In this document: in pieces, positions 1-14,530 of the stretch
Numbering within the stretch: position 1 is the first letter of the stretch
Layout of the letters: each line of letters begins with the position of its first letter
NCBI RefSeq assembly: GCF_037975245.1
Contig: NC_092569.1
Coordinates: 14,712,501 to 14,776,500, forward strand
DNA from: Apostichopus japonicus
Lineage: Eukaryota > Echinodermata > Holothuroidea > Aspidochirotida > Stichopodidae
Direction of reading: 5' to 3'
DNA length: 64,000 nucleotides
The notes under the pieces: model-generated
The model's input: the letters and a program-made list of their open reading frames with translations, nothing else
The model's database searches: none
What the model was told of the DNA's origin: nothing
Made by a program: the position numbers and the translations under genes

Positions 1-1685
1 TTGGGTATCGTAACCTAATGTAACAAATGTGTATATATACAACTCCAAAGTTGAAGTGGGAGAAAATCGGTATTTTAAGTGACTAATTAATACCAAAGTT
101 TTGGTTGTTTGAAGAGTTTACGTTGAAAAAAGAGAAACAAAAAGGGGATGGACACTGGGGTAAAGAGTTTGATGTCATTTTCTTCTTTTTTCCCCCACGT
201 TCTTCTTTGAGACGACCACTGACGGAGTATTCAGTACGTAGTAGTTCACAACATTCTTTGATGTATATAGATCCATACATATGTACATTTTATAAAAAGA
301 TTTGTTTTCTTGAAATCTTACCAGGGTAGATGAAATACAAAGAGAAATTTATGTGATTATTAACAAGAGACAAATGAAAGAAAGAAAGAAAGAAAAAAAA
401 GAGCCAAATAGTAGTGATTTAATTTTTATGAATTATTGTGAAATTAAAAGAATAAGTTAAAAAAAAAAAAAATATGTTGTTATGATATGCAAACTATGTG
501 TTACGTCTTGAATAGATTTATGCAATGTTCAGTAGCTCAGCACATAGTGTTACATAAAGCACAAGAAGTTATGTTAATGTGTATGAATGTGCATTTTTTT
601 TTGTTAATGTAAAAATCTTCACATATAGATGTTTTTATCCTGAGGGAGGAGACACACTGGTTGGTCTCTCATATCACATTGGGATATGAAGCATTTCTGT
701 TATTGTTTACTTTGTCTTATTTCGAACCAACAAAAACAGTTTAGGGTAGATTTTATCGTTTTTTTATTGGTAGTCTATGGTCACATGATTCAAAACTGTC
801 CAATCATAGGTAGCCCTGTAGGATCCTAAAGGGTATATTTGTCATAATGCATGATGAGAGGGGTTCAGGAAGAATAGTCCAGGGGGTCTTGGGTCAATAA
901 GGGGACAGTGACATGTGGGATCATGAATTGCATGCTCTCATCCACCTAAGGAAGGTTAGACTTCAAAAAGGAGTCCAATGACATAATCACTCCGGCTCAC
1001 ACCTGGCTATGAACACCAACACTGTCTATCTCACTGTATGAAATATTACATCAGACTGCCACAAGCGACTTAAACAGAATCTAGAATGGCACAATAGGCT
1101 GCTACAAATATATCCAAAGTCTGTAACTTTTTCTGGACCTCCGTTGCCTCCACCACCACTTACACCCCCCCCCCACCTGACTCACCCCTCTCACACACAT
1201 ATACCTACCACTCTTGGTCGGCCAAATGGTATAATCCCTTACAGATCTGTGCATTCTGTTCTTTCTCATGGGATAATCCACGCCTTATCCGTTTTGCGAG
1301 AATACTGCAGTCAAATAAAAGTGAGATTATTTTTGACAGGAATTGTTTTATTTAAGCCTGTGCCCAATTTGTACCCCCTGGCAGTTTTTTTTGTTATCAT
1401 GTATCCACTCATCTGTTACGACACAAACGAATACCTTATTTTATTTGTATTCAGTTTTCAAATATTGGATGAGCTGTGAATGAATCAGTGTAACGTTTAT
1501 CTCTGCAAAGTTCAATAGAGTTAAAGATATATTAATAGCAAAGATAACACTAAAAGACATCTTTCCTGCCTTTTATTTTTACTTTCAAATGTTATTTAAT
1601 TATGTCATACCTTTCACTTAAAATATTCAAGATGAACATTAAAGTTCTGGATCTTTTAAGCTATTGAAAGAAGGTTTGAGAGACA
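1..1685. other. Intergenic stretch, no gene seen
   Basis: AT-rich sequence with short homopolymer runs and a small AAAG-type run near 375-395. The open frames here (for example 1144-1479 on the plus strand) start in simple proline or histidine codon runs and show no domain or splice context. I see no gene. Confidence 0.5.
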
Positions 1686-2690
1686 CTACCATAGCTTATG
1701 AAATCAGTGAACACTACCTAATCAGACAAGTCCATACCCCATAAAAAACAGTGTACACTACCTCAGACTAGTGATCGCTTCCATACCCTAAGAAAACCAG
1801 TGAACCACTACCTCAGACTAGTGAATGCTTCCACACCCTAAGAAACCAGTGAACCACTACCTCAGACTAGTGATTGCTTCCATAAACTAAGAAACCAGTG
1901 AACCACTACCTCAGACTAGTGATCGCTTCCATACCCTAAGAAACCAGTGAACCACTACCTCAGACTAGTGAATGCTTCCATACCCCATGAAAATCAGTGA
2001 ACACTCCCTAATCAGACAAGTGAATGCATTGTACCATAGAAATCAGTGAACACTATCACAGACTAGTGATGGCTTCCACACCCCATGAAAATCAGTGAAC
2101 ACTACCTCAGACTAGTGAATGCTTCCATACCCCATGAAAATCAGTGAACACTACCTAATCAGACAAGTGAATGCTTTGTACCCTATAAATCAGTGAACAC
2201 TAACATCAGACAAGTGAATGCTTTGTCCCCTATACATCAGTGAACACTACCTAATCAGACAAGTGAATGCTTTGTCCCCTATACATCAGTGAACACTACC
2301 TAATCAGACAAGTGAATGCTTTGTACCCTATAAATCAATGAACACTAACATTATCAGACAAATGAGTGCTTTCATACCGTAAGAAACCAGTGAACCACTA
2401 CCTCAGACTAGTGAATGCTTCCATACCCCATGAAAATCAGTGAACACTACCTAATCAGACACGTGAATGCATTGTACCATAGAAATCAGTGAACACTACC
2501 TAATCAGACAAGTGAATGCTTTGTACCGTAGAAATCAGTGAACACTATCACAGACTAGCGAATGCTTTCATACGTTATGAAACCAGAAAACACTACCAAT
2601 CAAATGTGTGCATGATTCCGTACCCTATGAAATCAGTGAACACTATCAATTCAGCGATGTGAAAGCAGCCATACATTATATGAAATAAAT
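1686..2690. repeat. Minisatellite, unit about 50-60 bp
   Basis: Degenerate tandem repeat built around 'CAGTGAACACTACCT' followed by 'CAGACTAGTGA' or 'CAGACAAGTGAATGC'. Two unit types alternate. One carries CTCAGACTAGTG...TTCCATACCC, the other AATCAGACAAGTG...TTTGTACCCTA. Roughly 18-20 units are visible, the best-preserved ones between about 1770 and 2540. Confidence 0.85.
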
Positions 2691-3133
2691 GTAAGTACTT
2701 GTTTTTAGCTTCATGAATCATGACACCCAATTATCTGGGCTATAGGCTTGTAGCCTTTAGAAAAAAAAAGTTAATAAAACTACTTACTTCAACATTGAAC
2801 ACATTATACCTTCTCTACACAAGCATATCTTCGGTATGCTATGTCAACGCACCGGAAGTAATTTTTGGTAATTTTTTTAAAGTGGTAGAGCACTTTGATT
2901 GCAGTGACTGGGACGATATTGCCGCCAAATAAAAACATTGTTGTTATTAACATCAATAACATGACAATCAGGGCAAAATCTCATTAAATGAAAGTAAGTC
3001 ATTCCATAGCACAATGTGACATCATACATTGAGCTTAAAATTAGTATATAAAACCGGTGTCGCCTGCTGGGAAACAAACTATATAAAAGCAAACCTTTTG
3101 TGATACCTGATACTTTGTCAGTGTTTTTACAGA

Positions 3134-3338
3134 CAGTTGGGACAATTTACTAATACTAATTACCTCTCTAAACTGTACTCCGATAGCATGCTCTCAAAGC
3201 ACTGGTATTGTCAGTACAAACAGTTCCTACATTGATCTCAGTGATAGAAACATGATATTCATACCCGCTCGTACTGACATACACGAGTGCTCTGAAGCGG
3301 GACAAAACAGTACAGTACGGAAACTATTGTCCCAACTG
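3134..3338. mobile_element. Short foldback / MITE-like element
   Basis: The left end CAGTTGGGACAAT at 3134 is matched by its inverted copy ending at 3338. Further inverted similarity continues inward for about 80 bp on each side, including TCAGTAC and AGAGCA/TGCTCT blocks. I could not find a convincing target-site duplication, so the superfamily is open. There is no coding capacity. Confidence 0.6.
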
Positions 3339-3413
3339 GGTGGTTTTGATAGTTAAAATGATGCTTATTCATATTGTCCGTGGGTGTTCTAATTGGACGA
3401 TCGATTCAATACA

Positions 3414-6196
<2,783 letters not shown>

Positions 6197-9190
6197 CTGA
6201 AGGAGGAAACAATCAAATTAAAAGAAAAAGTTATCTTGTGACGAAAATATCACCAAATAGTCACGACCAAAGAATATTAACAAATTTAAAAATACAATTA
6301 CAAAGTAACCCCAAGAAACATTCCATGTTCCGCTAGTTTTACTCGTGGCTTGAGGGGGAGCGGGGGGGGGGGCGAAGGGAATATATTCCACCTTCCGTCG
6401 TCAGTCGAGGGAAATGTTTACTTTTTGAACAATCAACCTGAAAGATCTAGACCACTGCTACGGTTGTACTTTGCCCCTCCCCCCTCATCTCACGTTCTTT
6501 ATTTATTATAATTATATAGCCTTAATGTATCCTGTAAATACGTTTTAAAACTCCTCACAACAAGAAGCACAACATGCAAAGACGCTTGTTGAATATTAAT
6601 TTAATCTTACTTAGATTATTTCCAAATACAGAAAGCATGATTTAGCAACTCAGAATATGTAATTCCTTGCGCTATATACAAAATCAAAGGTTTCAAGCAA
6701 GGCGTTTCTTATTTACCACTGTATGTGGTAATAGTGAAGTACTTGTTTAATTTGCACACAATTTCATAGTTGTGTTTCTTTAAAACTTGGGTTATTGTGT
6801 TTCTTGTTCAATTCTATGAATCCACTTTATAAAATGGTTTGTTGAGAGTGTCCAGCTAAGATCAACTTCCGTCTTATTCCTTATCCGTCTCATTTGTACC
6901 TTTCTGATAAGATAACGATTAATCTTCGGATAATGTGACGTACTTTCTAATGATTAGGGTATACTTCTTTAATCTGATCTGGTGACGATAGCTCGTGTTA
7001 CTAAGTAGACGGCGTTTAACTGGTCTAAAACACGGAACCGTTTACTGGTCTTATAAAATGTGTCTCAATAATATGATATAGGCCTAATGTGACGTTCACC
7101 TGTTTAGATGCGATGCATTCTGGGTGTAAGAACACTTTTTTTTGCTATAAGTGACATTCAAGTACCGTATGTGATAACAAGGTATCCGTTCAACTTGTCT
7201 CCTGCTAATTTATTCACTGTTCTGACAATGTGTCGTTCTCTGGTATATAATAACTTACCTTTCCACGGCCGTCTGTCAAGGTGTGATTGGCTGGTATATA
7301 CGCCTAAGATCGCATGAACTGATATCAATAGTGTTCAAAATGGTCTGCACAAGGTGATGGTCTGATGAGGTAACGTATACTTAGTCTGATGAGAGGTGCT
7401 TCACTGGTCTGACAAGATACTGTTCACTAGACTGACACTTTGGGTATACCGCTAATTGGTCCTGTAAGACACCGTATAGTCTGATGTAACTTAAGTTTAT
7501 GATTCCATCTAGTTTTCTCTACATTATAGCGTACTATATTTGTTAAGTTTGAAATCACTTCCTCGTTTATGTAAATATCACGTCACTATAGAATTCCTCC
7601 TCGCAATCTTTTTCAAGTTGCAATAACCATAATTTCATATAACCAATGTCATTGTATCGATATTTCAAAAGGTCTATTGTACATTGGTGTTGCATGCAAA
7701 CAGTCAAAGGGGCCTTATATGAGTTACACCACTGCACGTTTGGACACAAAAGAATTAAGCTGGAATCTACCTTGATCTATAATTGAAGTTTAATAAAAAT
7801 TAGTCATGAAGCGTCATTTTCAATTCTTTCAAAACAAACCCTTGATATACATGGTTCCTGTAGGAACTTACGATGTATAGTTTAGTACAGTTTTTATGAT
7901 AACAGGAAGTCACAGTTAACGAGATTGGCATGACTTTGTGTTTTCGTCCTAAAAATGTAAATGTCCCGATTTCTTGAGACAAACATGTCGCATTATTAGA
8001 CATATTGACAAACCTATTGAGATGCAGAAGTGACTCCACCTCCCCCTTCCGTCCCCACCCCCTCCCCATCCCATGACACACCACCCAATTTCTCCGTCAG
8101 TCGGGGTCTATTTTTCTTGTAAATTTCACAAGTATTTATCAGCACGACCGTTTCTATATCTAATCATAGATATCTAAATTATGACTCAGAGTGCATTTTT
8201 TTACGTCTAAACTTGTAGTCATGGTATACATGGTAGTCCGCTTCGCCTGTCCTAGGGCCACCCCTCTTCTTTCTCAAATCCTTCTTCCACCTCTGTAGTT
8301 CTTCCATAGAGCTGCATGCCTCGTGTATTGAAGGGGGTTTTGTAATGTGTCCCACACTCCCCACTTCACACACCTGTGGAAGCATACCGTTGTTGATATT
8401 AGTATAAATGACATCTTCATAAACATAAAGGACAATAAGTTATCAGGTTGCTGCACTACTATACCCTATAGAGCTAGCTACATTACTATAAACTATAACA
8501 ACTTACAAGTCCTGGTTGAAATACATATATTTCATATTATTTAAATAGCTAACATTAAGTTATGTTATAACATTTTACATAGTTCAATGTGGAAACACTT
8601 ATATATTTTCCCCTTACTTGAGTTGTATAGTATAGTATATTCCTGGTTAGTATTTTTTAATTTTTTTATGCATGCTGCATTCTTTTAAAGATTATTATTG
8701 TATGAATTTTTTATGGATATATGTAAATAAACTCAATTTGTCATGACCAGTCTTGGCAGGACTCTAACTCACCTGTGTGTAGTTCATTTAACCGTCAATT
8801 TCTGCAAGACACGTTTACATATGGGTGGCCGTTTGGGCATAAAATACAACGATGAACCAAATAAACAAGAAAATGAAAAAGAAGAAATATGCAAAACGAA
8901 ACAAGCATATGTAATACCAATTAAAAAATGTAAACGGCATACTTAACGAGAAATACAAATAACGAAGGAAATCAATTGTAACAAAATTGAATAGAAGGAA
9001 TCTGAAAACTTAAAAGTGTACGCACACAAAGGAATCACAAGGAAAACAGTCATAGGCATATGCTACGTTTCGGTCGAACGCAAAACATTGGTAACATATG
9101 GAACTGATTAAAAAGACAATCGTGTAGCGAAACATATCAAACACATGCAACCGAAGGATAAACAAGGACCACAGGAAGTCAAAATTGATC
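6197..9190. other. Upstream region of receptor gene; degenerate repeats, no clear exon
   Basis: Between about 6890 and 7490 there are diffuse repeats built on TCTGAnnAnnnTnnCGTTCACTGGT. A 45-bp candidate exon at 7259-7303 has splice-like edges but lies inside these repeats, so I do not call it. Missing 5' exons of the receptor may be here or further upstream. Confidence 0.4.
8179..8373 (-). CDS. Possible orphan terminal exon, unknown product
   Basis: On the minus strand, the acceptor TTCCACAG at about 8374-8381 is followed by a 64-codon open frame that ends at a TAA (8179-8181). The peptide is polar and basic with Trp and Tyr (SSMEELQRWKKDLRKKR ... YHVYHDYKFRRKK). That composition is more gene-like than most open frames nearby. 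I do not recognise the family, found no upstream exon and saw no close poly(A) signal. It could be chance. Confidence 0.25.
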   Translation of the reverse strand: MCEVGSVGHITKPPSIHEACSSMEELQRWKKDLRKKRGGPRTGEADYHVYHDYKFRRKKMHSES

Positions 9191-9195
9191 CACTT

Positions 9196-9410
9196 GTCAG
9201 AACAAAAAGATCAAGCGCCACCATAAAAACGAAGATGTATCGTAAGCAAAAAAAAAAAACATTCGCATGAAATCAAAACAAACGCTCACGCGAAACGAAC
9301 GAATGCTCAGAACAAAAGAACAAGCGCCACCATAAAAACGAAGATGTAACGTTAGCAATAGGACATTCGCACGAAATCAAAACGAACGTTCACGCGAAAC
9401 GAAAGAGCGC
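9196..9410. repeat. Two-copy tandem duplication, about 110 bp
   Basis: The block beginning CAGAACAAAAAGATCAAGCG near 9196 is repeated from about 9307 (AACAAAAGAACAAGCGCC...). Both copies contain ACGAAGATGTA, a CATTCGCA/C block and CACGCGAAACGAA. The copies differ by several substitutions and by an A-run. Confidence 0.8.
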
Positions 9411-9484
9411 TTATGAACTAGAAGAATAGATACCACTGTTTTGATTTTCCTTGACCGTGTTATATTACAAAATGTAGTTAGGAT

Positions 9485-9610
9485 ATCTGCACAGTGCTTC
9501 CCACGGTCAGTGAACTGTGTGGGCCAATCGGTGTGTTGTTTGTGCCCACAGAGGAGTTTTAGCCGGGCCAGTGACAGACGAGTGTCACATTATTGTCTTC
9601 AAAGTAGTAT
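9485..9610 (+). repeat. Dispersed repeat copy 1
   Basis: Contains GTGGGCCAATCGG, TTTGTGCCCACA, GAGTTTTAGCCGGGCCAGTG and GAGTGTCACATTATTG in that order. The same series occurs at 14045-14165 in the same orientation. It looks like a moderately repeated element, possibly SINE- or LINE-tail-like. The family is unknown to me. Confidence 0.55.
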
Positions 9611-9724
9611 GGAGAACCGCTGCCATTGAATATCTGCGCTAGGCATAATTTTTATTCAGTGCTGTTTTAACCATCATAGGGCAGTCAGTTGAGGGTGATA
9701 CTCTATGAAGGCATCACGGTAAAA

Positions 9725-9794
9725 GCAATAGTATAGTATAGAATAGACCAGTACAGTACAGTAAAGCACAGCACAGCACAGTACAGTACAGTAC
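9725..9794. repeat. Pentanucleotide array, left part
   Basis: TAGTA, CAGTA and CAGCA pentamers end exactly where the inverted-terminus element begins at 9795. The array resumes at 13496 with ACAGC pentamers, so the element appears to have inserted into it. Confidence 0.85.
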
Positions 9795-9799
9795 CCCTT

Positions 9800-10430
9800 A
9801 CTCAAAATCCATATATGGCCCATATATGGCAATTTGTATCTGGCCCATATCTGTGCCATATATGGAATTTATATCTGGCCATATCAAGAATTGGGCAGAT
9901 ATAACTTGATATAAGATAAAGGCCATATCTGTCTCAGATAAAACTTGATATGGGTCACTTTTTATCTGGACCAGATATGGTCCATATATGGCAAATCCAT
10001 ATCTGGACCATATATGGCAAATCCATATCTGGCCCATATATGGCAAATCCATATCTGGCCCATATATAGCAGATCCATATATGGCTTATATATGGCAAAT
10101 CCATATCTGGCCCATATATGGCAATTTGTATCTGGCCCATATCTGTGCCATATATGGAATTTATATCTGGCCATATCAAGAATTGGGCAGATATAACTTG
10201 ATATAAGATAAAGGCCGTATCTGCCTCAGATAAAACTTTATATGGGTCACTTTTTATCTGGACCAGATATGGTCCATATATGGCAAATCCATATCCGGCC
10301 CATATATGGCAAATCCATATCTGGCCCATATATGGCAAATCCATATCTGGCTCATATATGCTACATCCATATATATTGCCCTTGGCAAATCCATTACTGT
10401 CCCATATTATGATAAATCCAGATTGAACTA
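9800..10430. repeat. Left internal array of CATATATGG/CATATCTGG units
   Basis: Tandem TGGCAAATCCATATCTGG-type units of about 26 bp are interrupted by a larger block. That block (starting GCAATTTGTATCTGG at about 9829) is repeated about 292 bp downstream at about 10121, so the array has a higher-order repeat. Confidence 0.85.
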
Positions 10431-11830
10431 GTTAAAAAAAAATGGCTTCATCTGTGCCAGAACTTCATCTGGCGATTGTATGTAAAGAAATATAATTTGA
10501 AACCAAATAAGGGCAATATATGGCGCATATAAAGCAACTCTTTATTTACTACTTAATTATCTGGCCATTAATTACATTTCCTGTTTGATCCATCAGCAGG
10601 TATTTTTCTTTTTCTTGTTTCACTTTACCCACAGTATGTCCAAGCCTTTACAAATAATAAACTAATATTAAAAAAGGGTCTTCTGTTCAGACAATTATTG
10701 AGGCAATATGACCGTCAGAACAAAAATACATGGTTAAGAGAATAAAATATCCTGGCATGATAAAATGCTCCACGAATAAATTGGCACTTGAAAGCTTGCT
10801 TCATGACAAAATGCCCATCACTCTGCCGTCTCTATGCTGTCTTCAGTCTCTGCAAGGTCTGCGAGTCCTTTTCATCGACACAATTTTCAAAACAATGACG
10901 AAGACATAAAGTCGGGATTACTTTATTCCCAGCACATTCCAAACCCAATTGTGTACATAACTTTTTTTGTGACACGTAGTTTTATTTATGACTCACAATG
11001 CTTCCAACTAGAAAGAAATTTCAAAATCATTGTGTCTGACAAACCAATCTCCAGACATTTAGACCAAAAAAAAAGCAGGGCTTAATTGGAGGTAAAGATC
11101 AACTTATCTTGGACTTAAGAATCTGCAGTTTTGGCCTCAAACATATCGCTAAAAAAGCTCCTTGCTGTTACCTAATCCGACTGCTATGGTCATAAAATGA
11201 CCGCTGTTCAATAAAATACTTGAAGGTTGAGTTCTTTATTCTTCTGTGGTCCTGTAGAGGTTGATACTAAATTGCAGTGTGCTATTCCCGTATTTGATAT
11301 ACTTGCTTTAGTAAATAAGTTCCAGGAGGGCGATATATGTTCCATTCAGTATTGAAGATCAGTCCCAAATATGTTGTTTCCATCCAATCCAAAAATATTC
11401 TTCCTTACTTCTGACTGTTCAGTTCACTGTAGAATCCTTTGCCAATGTCCTAACTCAATAGGTTATTTTTTACGAATCTCCATCTCCCTTCCAATTCTTT
11501 CTATTAAATTTCCTTCTGTTCTCTACCCCTACCATGTGTAAACTGTTTTCCTATCTCACTCAATCCCAGAGTATCAATACACATATGTCCTTTGTTCCAA
11601 AGAAGGTTTTCACACCATGGAGGTCTGTTTTTACCTCCATGTTCACGCTTAATTACCCTCTGAGTCATCCTTTTTCCATCATCCTGTGGTTGCCTAGCAA
11701 CCCAGATAGATCAAGTAGCCAATTTATACCCCCTCTGACGTGCACTGTAGGTGCTTTACCATTAAAATATGTGCAGTACTAAACATAGGGCATGGTATAT
11801 CTCTGTGAAAATACACTATGTAAGAGCACA
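10431..11830. other. Unique core of the 3.7 kb element, non-coding
   Basis: No repeats and no convincing coding frame. The longest frame (10834-11085) shows no recognisable domain. I see nothing transposase-like here. Confidence 0.5.
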
Positions 11831-11839
11831 CAATCTTAA

Positions 11840-13450
11840 ATGTATATTCAGTTATATCTCGCTATATATGGCTAGATAAAACTTTATCTGCATATCTGGA
11901 TAGACTCTATGTCCAGTTATATCTGGCTTTATATCTTTATTAGGCCAGATAAAATTGTATATGCCTATCTGGATTGTCTCTATATCCAGTTATATCTGGC
12001 TTTATATAGCCATATCAAACTTGTTATGGATATCTGGATTACAAATATGTCCAGATATATCTGGCTTCATATGGCCATATCAAACTATATATGCATATCT
12101 GGCTTACAATTATATCAAGTTATATCTGGCTTTATATGGCCATATCAAACATATCTAGCTAACAATTATATCAAGATATATCTGGCTTTATATGGCCAGA
12201 TAAACTTAATATGTGTATCTGGATTGACTCTATATCCAGTTATATCTGGCTTTATATGGCCATATCAAACTTGATATGGATATCTGGATTACAATTATAT
12301 CAAGATATATCTGGCTTTATATGGTCATATCAAACTTCATATGGATATCTGGATTACAATTATACCAAGATATATTTGGCTTTATATGGCCATATCAAAC
12401 TTTATATGCGTATCTGGATTGACTCTATATCCAGTTATATCTGGCTTTATATGGCCATATCAAAATTGATATGGATATCTGGATTACAAGTATTTTAAGA
12501 TATATCTGGCTTTATAAGGCCATATCAAACTTGATATGGATATCTGGATTACAATTATACCAATATATATCTGGCTTTATATGGCCATATCAAACTTTAT
12601 ATGCGTATCTGGATTGACTCTATATCCAGCTATATCTGGCTTTATATGGCCATATCAAACCAGATGTGGATATCTGGATTACAATTATATCAAGATATAT
12701 CTGGCTTTATATGGCAATATCAAACTTCATATGGATATCTGGATTACAATTATACCAATATATATCTGGCTTTATATGGCCATATCAACCTTTATATTGA
12801 TATCTGGAATACAATTATACCAAGATATATCTGGCTTTATATGGCCATATCAAACTTTATATGCGTATCTGGATTGACTCTATATCCAGTTATATCTGGC
12901 TTTATATGGCCATATCAAACTTGATATGGATATCTGGATTACAATTATATCAAGATATATCTGGCTTTATATGGCCATATCAAACTTTATATGCGTATCT
13001 GGATTGACTCTATATCCAGTTATATCTGGCTTTATATGGCCATATCAAACTTGATATGGATATCTGGATTACAATTATATCAAGATATATCTGGCTTTAT
13101 ATGGCCATATCAAACTTCATATGGATATCTGGATTACAATTATACCAATATATATCTGGCTTTATATGGCCATATCAAACTTGATATGGATATCTGGAAT
13201 ACAATTATACCAAGATATATCTGGCTTTATATGGCCATATCAAACTTTATATGCGTATCTGGATTGACTCTATATCCAGTTATATCTGGCTTTATATGGC
13301 CAGATCAAACTTTATATGGATATCTGGATTACAATCATATCAAGATATATCTGGCTTTATATGGCCATATCAAACTTGATATGGATATATGGATTACAAT
13401 TATATCAAGATATATCTGGCTTTATATGGCCATATCAAACTTTATCTATC
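11840..13450. repeat. 65-bp tandem array with two alternating unit types
   Basis: About 24 units share TATATCTGGCTTTATATGGC and CATATCAAAC. One type ends GATTGACTCTATATCCAGT, the other GATTACAATTATATCAAGA. The first type recurs every three to four units, a higher-order pattern. The many open frames here (ISGFIWPYQ-type) are repeat shadows. Confidence 0.9.
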
Positions 13451-13495
13451 CAGATATAGCCAGATATAAAACCAGATATGGAATTTGAGTAAGGG

Positions 13496-13955
13496 ACAGC
13501 ACAGCACAGAACAGCATAGCATAGTATATTGTAGTATAGTATAGTATGGTATGTTATGGTATGGTATGGTATGTTATGGTATGGTATGGTATGGTATGGT
13601 ATGTTATGGTATGGTATGGTATGGTATGGTATGGTATGGTATGGTATGGTATGGTATGGTATGGTATGGTATGGTATGGTATGGTATGGTATGGTATGGT
13701 ATGGTATGGTATGGTATGCTATGGTATGGTATGGTATGGTATGGTATGGTATGGTATGGTACGGTACGGTACGGTACGGTACGGTACGGTACGGTACGGT
13801 ACGGTACGGTACGGTACGGTACGGTACGGTACGGTACGGTACGGTACGGTACGGTACGGTACGGTACAGCACGGCACGACACGTCACGGCACGGCACGGC
13901 ACGACAAAGCATAGCATAACATAGTTCATTATAGTAAAATATAGTATAGTAATAC
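13496..13955. repeat. Pentanucleotide array TATGG then TACGG then CACGG
   Basis: ACAGC and TAGTA pentamers lead into about 40 TATGG units (13545-13760), then about 21 perfect TACGG units (13760-13865), then a few CACGG units, and fade into TAGTA-like units. Successive blocks differ by single transitions. All frames on both strands are open because of the repeat. Confidence 0.95.
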
Positions 13956-14044
13956 TACCACTAACAGTAACAGGCATTCTACAAGTACAAGCTCTTCAAA
14001 TGCTTTTACCATAGCAGTACCACTAGCACTGTGCATGTTGGCCC

Positions 14045-14165
14045 AGATAGCGCTTCTAATATGCCAAGGGGCCGACTTCGTTCATTGCCCACATGGCAGT
14101 TTTTAACCGGGCCAGCGGCAGTCGAGGGACACTGCCATATTGATTCTCATAGACAGGTCACCGTG
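14045..14165 (+). repeat. Dispersed repeat copy 2
   Basis: Same ordered blocks as 9485-9610: GGGGCCGAC, CATTGCCCACA, CAGTTTTTAACCGGGCCAGC and GGGACACTGCCATATTG. The two copies lie just outside the split pentanucleotide array and its inserted element. Confidence 0.55.
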
Positions 14166-14530
14166 ACCAAGTACATATGGTCCTGATGATATGACGCTAA
14201 GACACAAACTTTCTATGCAGCAAGATCCGGTTCGAGCAGGGGTGCTGAAGGGCATGCCTAAAATTATATAAGAGTCGTGCTTAGTGTATAGCCCTCTCTT
14301 TGTTTGGTTTTGCCGGCTGGTCGTTTTTGCCGGCTGTTCGTTTTAATTTTGTCCCAATGCTCATTTTGATTATGTTCCAATGTTCATTTTTATTCTGTCC
14401 AAACATTCGTTTTGATTTATGTGGAAAACTTTCGATCGTTGAGGTGATCTTCCTTCCTTCTGGTGCATCTTTTTTCTTAAATATCGAGCTTTATATTCAC
14501 GTTTGTCACTGTGCGAAGATTGTGTTAGCA

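Larger units (their letters stand above)
9795..13495. mobile_element. 3.7 kb non-autonomous element with short TIRs and internal arrays
   Basis: The left end CCCTTACTCAAAATCCATAT and the inverted right end CCCTTACTCAAATTCCATAT (read from 13495 backwards) match except at one position. Both abut the same pentanucleotide array. Inside are a left array (to about 10430) of CATATATGG / CATATCTGG units, a 1.4 kb unique core, and a right array (about 11840-13450) of 65-bp units. No transposase-like frame is visible, so it is a passenger-type DNA element. The target duplication cannot be read because the target is itself repetitive. Superfamily unassigned. Confidence 0.7.

Noticed and set aside
1144-1479. 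111-codon plus-strand frame starting in Pro/His repeats
   Set aside because: No domain, no splice context, and the start lies in a C-rich run.
1686-2690. Regular repeats that might be taken for a CRISPR array
   Set aside because: Units are contiguous and diverged with no unique spacers, and the DNA is eukaryotic. The same applies to 11840-13450 and 60591-61700.
7259-7303. 45-bp candidate exon (phase 1-1) upstream of the receptor stalk exon
   Set aside because: It lies within degenerate repeats with similar units, and its acceptor has no pyrimidine tract.
9674-13488. Frames reading ISGFIWPYQT and GPDMDLPYM repeats
   Set aside because: Shadows of the internal arrays of the 3.7 kb element; the 65-bp unit is not a multiple of three.
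13435-13977. Long frames reading YGMVWYGM, RTVPYRTV and HTIPYHTI on both strands
   Set aside because: Shadows of the pentanucleotide array.
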